Assembly: GCA_031761405.1 (NCBI GenBank)
Contig: JASEVX010000010.1
Span: forward strand, 33,971,322 to 34,035,321
DNA length: 64,000 bases
From: Serripes groenlandicus
Lineage: Eukaryota > Mollusca > Bivalvia > Cardiida > Cardiidae
Direction of reading: 5' to 3'
This document shows, one piece after another, positions 20,646-31,544 of this stretch. A program made the position numbers and the translations under genes. The notes under the pieces are model-generated. The model saw only the letters and a program-made list of their open reading frames with translations, did no database searches and had not been told where the DNA came from. Position 1 is the stretch's first letter, and each line of letters begins with the position of its first letter.

Positions 20646-21720
20646 ATATACTAACGGAAATTAAAAACTGTGCATGCCTTTAATTTGAATATTTTTTAAA
20701 ATACCGTTCTGATTATCCTAAAATTTAGTACACGTTATCAATATGCTATGCGAAACCTGTGTACAGCTTTTCGCTCGAATCGCACTTGCGGTTCGTGCAG
20801 TAACCGACGACGTCGGTTTACATGTTTATTTGGTCTCGCACTTTACACTGTCGAAAGTTTACACTTTTAAAAGCATTAAACATTTGTTAAAGATTCAATC
20901 ATTCGGAAAAACATCGAAAGTGTTTGTTGTGTTGGATTGTTACGATGCCACGGCTTACTGAAAATCAGCATTTGCGTGCCATCGGGATGCTGTAAGCTGG
21001 AAGGCAGCAAAACGAGGTCGCTCAACATTTTGGTGTCCATAGGAACACTATAAGTTCACTGTATAGATGCTACCAGCACACTGGCAGTACTCGGGACTAC
21101 CCTCGACCTGGGGCACCGCGTGTGACTTCACGTCTACAAGACAACCATATTCGGCTCACTCATCTTCGTAACCGTTTTGCAATCTGCAAGTTTGAATGCT
21201 AAATCTATTCCTAGACACCAAATAATTAATCCGAGAACTTTTCGGAACCGTTTGCGTGCCGTTAACATACGCCCGCGACGTCCTGCAATACGTCCAGTTT
21301 TGACAAGACGTCACCGTGTTGCACGCCTAGGATGGTGTCGAATTCGCCTAAGGTTTACCCGTAGACTATGGCGGGGTAATACTCTTCACGGACGAGTCAC
21401 GATTTAGCCTTGACATCTCAGACAGGCGAACCAGAGTGTACAGACGTACTGGAGAGAGATGGAACGTCGTTTACGTCAACTACCTAATCAGCCAGTTACG
21501 TTGGTGGAGTTGGGAAATGCCTTGGTGCAAATATGGAACAACCTTCCACAACCAATATTTGCAGTATTAGTTGGGTCTATGAGACGAAGGTTACGTGCAG
21601 TCATCAATGCATTAGGGGACATACCAGATATTGAGTTTGTGACTTTGGGTTTCACCTCACCAGTCTTTGACGCGATGCAAACATTTTCCCGATGCACAGT
21701 TTTTAATTTCCGCTAGTATA
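20646..21720 (+). mobile_element. Tc1-like DNA transposon, internally deleted
   Basis: A 29-bp terminal repeat (core CGGAAATTAAAAACTGTGCA) at 20646-20674 is inverted at 21692-21720 with one mismatch. TA dinucleotides lie at the ends. The 1.07-kb length is less than the usual 1.3-1.6 kb of an autonomous Tc1-like element, in line with the missing part of the transposase. Confidence 0.88.
20945..21690 (+). pseudogene. Tc1-like transposase remnant
   Basis: MPRLTENQHLRAIGML is followed by an in-frame TAA at 20993. The helix-turn-helix region continues as VAQHFGVHRNTISSLYRCY and DYPRPGAPRVTS, then shifts frame into RNRLRAVNIRPRRPAIRPVL. The first catalytic Asp is in FTDESRFSL (Asp codon 21391-21393). 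The sequence jumps from RRTGERWN to the C-terminal LPNQPVTLVELGNALVQIWN and SMRRRLRAVINALG, so the segment with the second Asp and the Glu of DD34E is deleted. It cannot encode an active enzyme. Confidence 0.85.
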
Positions 21721-21725
21721 TATAC

Positions 21726-21888
21726 GGAATATTACGTTGCGGGAGCGATAAAAGGGTTTGTATTGCACGACAAGTAGCGTGGAAAAATCGATATCTTACG
21801 AGACCGAAGGTCGAGTAAGATATGGATTTTCCCACGCTACGAGTCGTGCAATACGTACCCATTTATCGCTCCCGCAACGTAATATTCC
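21726..21888. mobile_element. Foldback hairpin element
   Basis: The 163-bp segment starts GGAATATTACGTTGCGGGAG and ends with its reverse complement; the arms pair almost throughout to a small tip, AGACCGAAGGTCG, near 21801. It starts 6 bp after the Tc1-like element ends. No coding capacity. Confidence 0.85.
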
Positions 21889-22140
21889 TTTTATTATATA
21901 CCTACGATCTATGAAGAGCGAAAAAACTATTAAATATACAGATTCAATACATTGTTTATTGGGGATACCTCGCTGAAAGTATTCCGCGCACTGTCTGACG
22001 TCACAATCTTGTATTTACACCGCATGTAGATACGGAATTTTAATCTGTCGTGGTGTATTTGCGCATGTCAATCTGCATGTATTTCCACCGGAAAATGTAA
22101 GGGCATATAATAAATGAGCATAGTGAATGATCAGAAAAGA

Positions 22141-22205
22141 GTGCTAGCCTAGTGAAGGATCCGATAAGACTTCTAGCCTAGTGAAGGATCCGATAAGACT
22201 GCTAG
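22141..22205 (+). repeat. Short direct duplication
   Basis: A ~31-bp unit containing CCTAGTGAAGGATCCGATAA is present twice in tandem, followed by a partial third copy (GCTAGCCTAACTC). Confidence 0.75.
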
Positions 22206-22339
22206 CCTAACTCTTCAGAACCCACCAACGGTTCAAAGCATTTCCGAAATTTGGAAAATAGTTAAATTAATTAGATCTCCGGTTGAGTCATACCAAACTT
22301 TAAAATTAGTAGTAATGGCTTTCCTCCTTGGCGCTCAGG

Positions 22340-23560
22340 GATTACATTACGACTGATGCATATGGGCCTGGTATGTTTTAATTAAAATGTCTATAAAGTA
22401 TACAATGCATCAGTGTTAGGTAAAATGATACCGAAAGTAGTAGTATTCACTGTTTTTAATAGCGTGCCAGGCCCCTACGACTGATGCATCAGTGTACGGT
22501 TAAATGATACCAATAGTAGTTGTATACACTGTTTTTAATAGTGTGCCAGGCCCTATGACTGATGCATCAGTGTCAGGTTAAATGACACCGATAGTAGTTG
22601 TATACACTGTTTTTAATAGTGTGCCAGGCCCCTATGACTGATGCATCAGTGTACGGTTAAATGATACCGATAGTAGTTGTATACACTGTTTTTAATAGTG
22701 TGCCAGGCCCCTATGACTGATGCATCAGTGTCAGGTTAAATGATACCGATAGTAGTTGTATACACTGTTTTTAATAGTGTGCCAGGCCCCTATGACTGAT
22801 GCATCAGTGTACGGTTAAATGACACCGATAGTAGTTGTATACACTGTTTTTAATAGGGTACCAGGCCCCTATGACTGATGCATCAGTGTACGGTTAAATG
22901 ACACCGATAGTAGTTGTATACACTGTTTTTAATAGGGTACCAGGCCCCTATGACTGATGCATCAGTGTACGGTTAAATGACACCGATAGTAGTTGTATAC
23001 ACTGTTTTTAATAGTGTGCCAGGCCCCTATGACTGATGCATCAGTGTACGGTTAAATGATGCCGATAGTAGTTGTATACACTGTTTTTAATAGTGTGCCA
23101 GGCCCTATGACTGATGCATCAGTGTCAGGTTAAATGATACCGATAGTAGTTGTATACACTGTTTTTAATAGTGTGCCAGGCCCCTATGACTGATGCATCA
23201 GTGTACAGTTAAATGATACCGAAAGAAGTTGTATACACTGTTTTTAATAGTGTGCCAGGCCCCTATGACTGATGCAACAGTGTACGATTAAAATGATACC
23301 AAAAGTAGTTGTATACACTGTTTTTAATAGCGTGCCAGGCCCCTACGGCTGATGCTTCAGTGTACGGTTAAATGATACCGAAAGTAGTTGTATACACTGT
23401 TTCAATAGCGTGCCAGGCCCCTATGACTGATGCTTCAGTGTACGGTTAAATGATACCAAAAGTAGTTGTATACACTGTTTTAATAGCGTGCCACGCCCCT
23501 ATGACTGATGCATCAGTGTAAGGTTAAATGATGCCGATAGTAGTTGTAATAAATCCATGG
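22340..23560 (+). repeat. 79-bp tandem array, about 15 units
   Basis: The unit repeats every 79 bp (for example 22640 and 22719). Each carries the perfect palindrome ACTGATGCATCAGT, then GGTTAAATGATACCGATAGT and TTGTATACACTGTTTTTAAT. Central units are nearly identical and edge units more diverged, the usual pattern of unequal exchange. No open frame persists. Confidence 0.92.
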
Positions 23561-23744
23561 AAACATCCTGATTTAGCTGAAATACTGTTGAAAGCTGCGT
23601 AAAAACATTAACATATGATAAAAGACGAGTTATGAAACTCGCGCAAATAGAAGAATATTCTTCAAAAGATATATCCATTAAGACATAGCTATTTGTTCTT
23701 TACTTTATATGTGATGAGCATTGATGAGCATTGATTAATTGTGA

Positions 23745-23995
23745 TTTAATGCTGTTTATAACAGTTTTTCAGTCATATCACGGCGGCAAGTTCTTCTACT
23801 CATGTGTTTCCAGGCTAACTCACAACAGTACTCAACACAACATACTTTCCTAGCAACTGGCTCCTTTACCACATATATTGTTTATCCATTGGGGCCGACG
23901 AATGAACCATTTAACAGTGACTTTTGTCAGACGTCGGAAAGAATGTTGACCGAGCTGGGGTTCGAACGCACAATCCCTGGATTGAATGTGTTAAA
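23745..23995 (-). mobile_element. tRNA-derived SINE, spacer copy
   Basis: The tail end (CAGTCATATCACGGCGGCAA, on +) is at the low side, the body includes GTCGGAAAGAATGTTG, and a head with the B-box-like GGGGTTCGAACGC (on +) is at about 23950. The frame 23802-24107 that crosses it is not a gene. Confidence 0.7.
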
Positions 23996-24779
23996 AAGCT
24001 TATCAGGTGAATGGTTAAGGGTGAACACAATAGGTGTCACAGAAAATAAATTGAAAAAGTTGGCTGTGGAGTGTCACTACTACTTTGATCGTTGGAAATG
24101 GTTTTAAGTTATGCTTGATTACCTGAATATGGTGTATATAAAACCGAACATTTGCAATGTTCTGAGAAGCAAATCACATTGACCGGATGTAAATGGTGGG
24201 GCCGAGAGAACGCATTTCTTTTGAAAACAGTGTGGCAAATTGCTAATAATGAGCAATTTACACTTTTGTCAACTGTTTTTTAGTAAGTATACGATCGTTT
24301 AGAGTTGCCTTAGTATTGCGGCGTGTTATCAAATTAATGTAATGCCGATTTGTTGTAAGTGAAAAATGGTTAAACATGGTTTCCTTACTTTCTGCTCAAT
24401 ATAAGGGATATCATCCCGATTCGCAAACAAATTACGGTATTAAATTCAGTTTTCCAAGATTCATAACTGTAATCGTGTTGAAAATGGCGTAAGATTCCAT
24501 TCAGAACAGCAAGCAAATACAAAAGCGACATACACCTACGCGAAATCAATGATTTTAATGTAATTTATATACAATTCTAAAATCGGATATTTTTTGGCAG
24601 GGATGAAACTTCAAAATGAAATCTTGATTGATATACCGGATTACAAAAATTATAAACATGTGACTACTATGTTTTAAAACAAAGTTTGCTTTCAAAATGT
24701 GTGTTTTTATTGACAACTATCTATTTTCCGAATACATAGATATACAATGTACATAATATAATCTTGATGAATTATAAAC

Positions 24780-25010
24780 TGAGCCGTCCCGCGAGAAAAC
24801 CAACAGTGTCGATTCTGTGTAAAGTATTGACCCGGATCAGCCTAAGCATGCCGCGCAGGCTTACCCGGATAGACTGTTTTCGCCTCCTTTGGATTTTCTG
24901 ATTCAGGAATAATTACTCTATACATCTTTCCACCTTAGACGGAATGTGTCGGCTGATCTGGGTCCGTCCATTACGCAAAGGCTGAATTTGGGTCGCACCA
25001 GACGAAGATC
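24780..25010. repeat. Possible interspersed repeat, GC-richer
   Basis: The stretch is GC-richer than its surroundings, with CCCGGATCAGCCTAAGCATG and GGCTGATCTGGGTCCG half-palindromic motifs. It resembles a common bivalve repeat that I recall only loosely; no second copy was found in the window. Confidence 0.35.
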
Positions 25011-25224
25011 TTATTTCATATGCCTTTTGTGTACTCAATCAGTTTATAAAACATTTGTAAACAATGTAAATCAAAATTACCCACAGCACACATGTGCTGT
25101 TTTGTTTTGGGCTACACTGTTCGATATCAAATCACAGAAAAGTTTTACTCCTAAAATATGAAAAAGAGTTAGAAAACATAAAAGGATGATTCTAGTAATG
25201 TTATGCATTCATGAGGATAATTGT

Positions 25225-25555
25225 TATACAAATCACGTGGCAGTTCCTGTATGGAGACGTTTTCAGACCATCAACTCATGCGGCTGCACCTGTAACCATC
25301 AAGTCATGCGGCAGTCCCTGTATGGAGAAATTTTCACACCATCAAATCATGTGTCAGTCCCGGTATGGAGGTGTTTTCACAGCATCAAATCATGTCTCAG
25401 TCCCGGTATGGAGACGTTTTCACACCATCAAATCATGTGTCAGTCCCTGTATGGAGACGTTTTCACCATTCAAATAATGCGACAGTCCCTGTATGGAGAC
25501 GTTTTCACACCATCAAATCAGGTGACAGTCCCTGTATGGAGACGTTTCTTTTTCT
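25225..25555 (+). repeat. 43-bp tandem array, about 7 units
   Basis: The unit, CAGTCCCTGTATGGAGACGT followed by TTTCACACCATCAAATCATG, repeats every 43 bp. Because 43 is not a multiple of 3 and the unit has no stop in any + frame, all three + frames stay open across it. The predicted proteins here are therefore not evidence of a gene. Confidence 0.9.
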
Positions 25556-25559
25556 GATT

Positions 25560-26385
25560 TAGAACCGGAGATACATTGATTGCTTAGATTTTATCAGAGG
25601 CGGGATGTTGACAAATATCATTTGGCAACACTGCAGAATAAAGAAGATCCGATTTAATTTTTAAGGTAGTCCAAAATGAAAAATAAAATCCCAAAATAAA
25701 GAAGAGAATTGGCAACATTACAGTACGTTTTAGTTACCGATATACCTCTATATAACTTTTTGATATATCAAATTTATTTTGTTCCAAAATGCATACATGT
25801 GTTACCAAGTGTAGTAATTTATCGAAAATAAAAAATACAACTATTCCAAATACGTTATCACAATATAAATGTTTAGAATGTCAGGTTGATATTGTTAAAA
25901 CCAATACTCAAAATATTAAGTCTCCATAAAGCAGAACATATACAAATATGCATATGAGATGGCTTGCATCGATGTGCTTCAACTAATACACAGGCAACAA
26001 AGAAAGTCTTATTCCCTATTTATCACCCGAACAACTATCGATTTGTACGGTTTATGTTTTGAAAATAGGTAGAACCTTTAGATGTATCAGCAATATTCAA
26101 TACTTCTCCTCAAAAGTTTTCAAAGTCATCCGTTGCAAATTCATTCCGAAAAGCCGCTACGAGATACATTTACTTCTAACTAAGGGTGTTGTCCTTATTA
26201 GGGCTAACAAAATAAACCCCTTCTGAACATGTAATGGATTTTGAAGTCAAACCATTTTGAAACCTATGTTCGAAAGTCCATTTTTCTGTAGCTTCTACTT
26301 TAAAATGTAATCTACAGCAAGAACGTATAAATGCTTATAATCTTTTAAATCATACAACAGTAACCTTTTGGGATACTAATAACAA
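25560..26385. other. No gene recognised
   Basis: AT-rich unique-looking sequence between the 43-bp array and the LINE remnant; no domain, tandem repeat or clear hairpin seen. Confidence 0.5.
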
Positions 26386-26389
26386 ATAT

Positions 26390-27665
26390 TGATAATAACA
26401 AACTTGAACAGATTGTAAATAGGTTAAATACATTAATAGAAACTAAACAAACATATTCAGAAATAATAAAATACATCGTAACTGAAATACAACATGTTTT
26501 TTAATCAAGTGCGTATCAAACATTTACAGTGTGTAAAACAATTCAAATTGACAAAGACAATAATAAACGAAAACCATGGTTTAGCAAAAATTGTAAACAT
26601 ATGAGAAATCTATACAATAAAACGAGTATTAGATATAATAAATTTAAAAATAAATATTATAAGAGAGAGAGCCGTTTCTTTTCAGTATACCTTTGAATGA
26701 TCTCGAATATTACCTATCATCAATCAATATTATTGGCGTAGAATTGCAAGAATATGATGCTAAATGTATCTCCCTTTTATGGATTTTAATTATAATATAT
26801 GCTTACGATACAGTTTTATTCAGCACCAATGAGGAAGATTTCCAAATAGTTTAAATTCTTTTCAATCATCCTGTGAGAAATAGAAATTAGACATTAATGT
26901 AAACAAAAGAAAAGCTTTATTATTTGGTACACCACTTTCAAAAGAAAACAGAAAACTCAAAATAGGAAAAGAAATATTAGAGTATACTGATGAATACAAA
27001 TATTTAGGTATTATATTTACATCAAAAATGGAAGCTATACTAAAACAAAATCGTATATGATAGAAAAAACCAAGAGACTATGTACTACGAAAAGCTTAAA
27101 GCTTAGCTTGATATACAAATTGATCTATTCAATAAAACCATTCGCCCTTTACTAACATATGTAGTGAAATCTGGGGATATGGTAATTTAGAAAACATTCT
27201 AAAATTCATTATTAAAATAAAGACATCAACATCATCTTATATGGTTTATAGGGAATCCCGACAATTCCCAATCCATATTGATATTCAAAGCAAGATCGTT
27301 TCATTCTAGTCAAACCTTATAGAAGGGATAAATAATACAAATAAACTATCTAAAGTATACATATATATGTATTACATACCCACAATACACATAGATTAAA
27401 ATCAAAATGGATTGGAAACGTAAAACGTATATTGAATACTCATGGATTTTCTGGTAAATGGGCGGACAAATGTTTCCAAATTCAAAATGACTTACTTTAG
27501 CATTGAAACAGAAATCTAAAGATGTATTCTTACACAATTGGAATACCAAAAAAGATAAATGATTATTATATTCTTTTCTTAAACCAGGATTTTCTCGAAA
27601 CCAATACATCCATACCCTAAACAAAAGATTTGAGCATTGGCTTAATTTCATTTATTCAAACTAAG
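26390..27665 (+). mobile_element. LINE remnant with most of the RT deleted
   Basis: A linker segment NRKPWFSKNCKHMRNLYNK (about 26570-26640) is followed almost at once by SVYLNDLEYYL-like sequence (about 26680-26720), which normally comes after the QGE-LSPLLF motif. The catalytic domain between them is missing. The YADD box reads YAYDTVLFS (about 26800), with one Asp replaced. Then come KALLFGTPLSKENRKLKIGK, EYKYLGIIF (about 26910-27025) and a C-terminal RLKSKWIGNVKRILNTHGFS (about 27390-27455). Stops and frameshifts are frequent. Confidence 0.75.
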
Positions 27666-27689
27666 CAGATGGAATGTTATTTCTGAAAA

Positions 27690-28130
27690 CGATAGAATAT
27701 TGGATGGGAGCGCTTTTTAACGTTGCTGTATGGTACAAGTTCGTTCATTAACAGCACGCGAAAAGGAACTAAGTGCAGTAGCACTACGTGTAATATCAAC
27801 GCTTGCAAAATATAGGTTATTACATCTTTATGGGAAAATATTGTGTTGGACAAGTTACTTCGGCTGAGTTACCTGAGCTTGCGAGGACAGAACTCCACAT
27901 AAGGAACAAGTCCCATTGTTGCCGACTCGAAATTGAATCTGGATATTTGTGATCTTTATTACAATTTAGATGCCCGTTTTGAAGTCGCGGTATGTTCAAT
28001 AAAGTGAACATAAAACAGTCTTCTATACTGCGTTGATAAACTTAACATCGAAACAAGTTCCGACCTTAGCAGCACGCGAAATGGATCTGAGTGCAATATC
28101 AATGCTTGCAATATTAACCCGTGCAATATC
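27690..28130 (+). repeat. Interspersed element, spacer copy 1
   Basis: Shares GGATGGGAGCGCT (27703), the AGCAGCACGCGAA block (twice, near 27750 and 28068), TATTGTGTTGGACAAGTTAC (27838, also at 29907) and the LDIC-type peptide segment (27930-28020) with the inner-end elements of both arms. Confidence 0.6.
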
Positions 28131-28132
28131 TA

Positions 28133-28380
28133 CGGATACTGTATCCTTTTCCCGAATTGAAAATAGAAGGAGAATATTCAAAGTATACAATAAAGACAGA
28201 TACTGTATTTTACAAATTGAAAATAGAAGGAAAATATAAAAATATACAATAAAGACAGTTACTGTATCCTTTTTCTAAATTTAAAATAGAAGGAAAATAT
28301 CAAAAACTACAATAAAGACAAATACTGTATTTTTTTTTCATATTGAAAATTGAAGGAGTAATATCAAAGTGTACAAGTAT
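28133..28380 (+). repeat. ~62-bp tandem repeat, four units
   Basis: The unit, ATACTGTATCC then AATTGAAAATAGAAGGA and TACAATAAAGACAG, occurs about four times. A single unit is in the equivalent part of the related elements at about 30895-30955 and, inverted, 15880-15950. The expansion is specific to this copy. Confidence 0.75.
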
Positions 28381-28929
28381 TTAGGTTACTTCATATGTAC
28401 GAGACAATATGGGACATTATTATATGAACTATAAATAAACTATTTCTCATTGGTCAAAATGACCACTCATTGAACAAAATACTATTTGATATTGAACAGT
28501 TCTTTGGAAAACTGTTCATAAAATTACGATATTGAACAGTTTCTAAATATAGCGATTCATGAGCACGCGCAAGTTCTAAAATTAGTCGTTGGAAATTCTA
28601 GCTGTCGATTGAATATGACGGTGATAACTGAGGGTTCCGAATGTAGCGTTGTTTACAAGATGGCCGACCATCAGCGATACGATACGATATAGATACTGTG
28701 ATAATTCCTAAATTTTAATTGATTTACTTTTTTTCTCTTAAAATTTGAACCAGACCGAGTTCTTCATTAATTATTTATATATTTATTTTTACTTTTCTCA
28801 AATACAGATGTTGTGATATTATTATTATTTTTTACTGTTTACCGTTGTTTATCAATTATAAATTGTAAAATGAATAAAAGTTAATACTATATAAAATCGT
28901 AATTTTATCTGCGTGATTTTATTAATAGT

Positions 28930-29195
28930 TTATATAATAAAACAATTATGGACTTTTCAGCTGTGCGATATGATGTGATCTGCACCAGAAAAACTTGAAT
29001 ATTGACCTCGGCTATCGTCTCGGTCAATATTAATTTTTCTGGTGCATATTTTACAATTATGGACTTTTCAGCTGTTGTACATGATGTGATATGCACCAAA
29101 AAAAATGACCGAAAGCCGAGGTCAATAATGATTTTTATGGTGCATATCAACATCATGTATAACAGCTGAAAAACCCATAACTGTTTTATTATATA
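28930..29195. mobile_element. Nested foldback hairpins
   Basis: The outer arms (AATAAAACAATTATGGACTT near 28936 and its complement near 29165-29190) enclose two smaller hairpins with tips at 29004-29026 and 29106-29124, both of the form CCTCGGCT..CG..CTCGG. The AGCTGAAAAGTCCATAATTG end recurs alone at about 29513-29535. It looks like a hairpin MITE that has inserted into another copy of itself or been partly duplicated. Confidence 0.75.
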
Positions 29196-29699
29196 ACCCT
29201 CAATTTATCATATTGTTTTGATATTAACCAACTGAGAAAACTGAGGACTACTCATTAATTGTCGTTTGGAAACAATGATCAATGGAAGTCAAACGCTTGA
29301 TTGCATTTAATCATGATCACCCGACCGAGCTTCGAAAGTTTCCGTGGTCATTCAGAACGCGCCTCAGAAAATTCCGTAGCGTACGGATAAAGGCGAAGGA
29401 TATTAATAAGCGGCTCATGGGATTCTCCGGTCTTCCCCTGTTACTATTTATAAAACTGGATAAAAAAGATATTTTTTCTAAAAAGTTACTTTTTAGCAAA
29501 TGAAAAAGCGTCAGCTGAAAAGTCCATAATTGTATAATGTTCAGTTGGAAGCTCGTACAGAACTCCGTCCACAAGGACCTGCTCCTGTATCATTTAAAAA
29601 TGATCCTTTGTGTAGGATCTTCTTTTTTTTTTAAATCTTACAGGATCAAGTCGCTGTTAATATTTATGAGTAGGATCATATTATATGTTTTTCATACAT

Positions 29700-29990
29700 T
29701 AACATTACTCAGCGCTCCCATCCAACATTTGATGAGTTTAAAGATCAGTTAACAAACACACTTTCTAAATATAATACACTTTTATATAAATCGTTACACA
29801 TTGTATGGCATCATTTTGGTTCTCGGATTTATTTTCGAGTCGAAACAAATCGGAAAACCAAAATGGCGTCGCCGTATATGATAGGTCATTTCATCAATAT
29901 GGCAAAATATTGTGTTGGACGAGTTCCTTCGGCTGAGTTGCCCGAGCTTACGAGGGCAGAACTCCGCCGAATGTATGAGTCTCAACACAA
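29700..29990 (-). repeat. Interspersed element, spacer copy 2 (partial)
   Basis: Contains CAGCGCTCCCATCCAAC (29711), a block matching 16880-16930 (TTTCGAGTCGAAACAAAT) and the TATTGTGTTGGACGAGTTCC block also in spacer copy 1. Related to the inner ends of both arms. Confidence 0.55.
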
Positions 29991-30084
29991 TCGTTTCACA
30001 TATTCATAACATAACCATTTTAATGTATAATTTTGATATTTGCTATTTAAAATGTGTCGCCCTTGTGTGTTTTTAAATGAACAA

Positions 30085-30960
30085 TTGCTTTGAATTGTTT
30101 TGATAAATTAACACTTACGATTTATCGCGCAATTATTGTCCATACGATGGTTACTAGGGTATGGAAAATATAAATCTACGAACCGCCATTGTTGTTCCCC
30201 ATTTGGTTTCTACGCGAAATTGAATCGTGGACAAAATGATGTGTACTTTTCTCTAACAGTGTCTTTAATTAAGAATTCGTGTTTTATATTATTCTGGTAT
30301 TTACATCTGGATATTTGTGCACTTTATTACGACTTAGATGCCCCTTTTGATTTCGCGGTATGTTCAGTAAAACGAACACATAACAGTCTTCTATACTGCT
30401 TTGATAAACTTAACATCGGAGGAAAACAAACAAATCAGAAGACCTACCTTTAAATCAACCATTTGCACATTCATCCTAGCAGTTATTAAATCCCACTTGA
30501 TTTTGTTCGTCATGTGTAATTGAGATACACTTATGTAGATCGTCAACGACTTTCAAAAGCAAGTAAGCATATAGCGTATGGCAAAATGTCTACAAATACC
30601 GATTTCATTGAAATATACATCACATTATTACGTCAAAACCTACGTTCAATGTATGTATTTACAGTTTACACACTTGGACAACGCTATGAATTAACTGGAC
30701 TGGCTTTTTGCACGTCTATCGACTTTTCCTAGCTTGTCATGTACAAAGGATGTTCCTTACATTGCTAGCTGGTCTCTAAACTCATGAAAGTTTGGATGGG
30801 AGCGCTATGTTACTTTACTGTGATGAAAATGTTCCGTCCTTAGCAGCACGTGATCAAAATTTGAGTGCAATATCGATTCGTGCAATATCGACTGATATTG
30901 CATCATTTCTTCATATTGAAAAAAAGAAGGAAAAATATCAAAGTATATAATCAATATATT
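30085..30960. repeat. Interspersed element at the inner end of the right arm
   Basis: Inverted counterpart of 15920-17031, with GGATGGGAGCGCT near 30795 and the TGCAATATCGA repeats near 30870-30900. It contains the longest version of the conserved short frame (30136-30453, +, including CSVKRTHNSLLYCFDKLNI). No known protein domain is recognised. Confidence 0.6.
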
Positions 30961-31245
30961 TCCCCGACCCTAGCAATCATCGAAATGACAATAATTGTGC
31001 AATAAATCGTGAAGTTGAATTTTACAAAACAACTGCTTTTATTATTAATGCTCAAAAACAAATAGATAATGTCAAAACATACAATAAAAAGATTGTTGCA
31101 TGATTTTGGGAAACTATACTTTTTTACAATAAAGATGCAATAACATGTACTATTAGCTTTCCCTTCTGTGTTATGTAAAACTGTTTCGCATCCGATTCGT
31201 TGTCTAACCCTTTCGGGTTTTTTCTAATATTTTATACACTTCCTA

Positions 31246-31544
31246 CTATATTCTATATTCGCCTGTTGGCACAAGACTCGGATTGCGTAACAAGGTATAG
31301 GCTTTCAGCCATCTATTACGAATCCACTTCCGCTTTGGAGAGAAACTAATTGACGTCACTCTCAAAGTTCCAGATCCGGTCTGTGAGTCCTCGCTGGCTG
31401 TCAAACTATCTTCGATAACGGGTGTCATTATAACATCGTCTTGAGCGACCTTTGCATGCTCGTATACTGTATCACAGAAGACTAGAACGACAGGGTGCCT
31501 TTGAGACAATTCGACGTACAGAAAACTGAGGTATATCATGTAGC
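31246..31544 (-). CDS. Copy B last exon, shortened tail
   Basis: The acceptor GTTTACAG is just above 31544. It encodes GYMIYLSFLYVELSQRHPVV and ends RNRWLKAYTLLRNPSLVPTG then EYRI and TAG at 31246. An indel just after the GAATATA shared with copy A shifts the frame, so copy B ends 16 residues earlier and lacks most of the Tyr-containing tail. Confidence 0.8.

Noticed and set aside
25186..25562. Overlapping open frames of 65-123 codons with repeated peptide motifs
   Set aside because: The 43-bp array has no stop in any forward frame, so all three frames stay open. There is no start context, domain or splice evidence.
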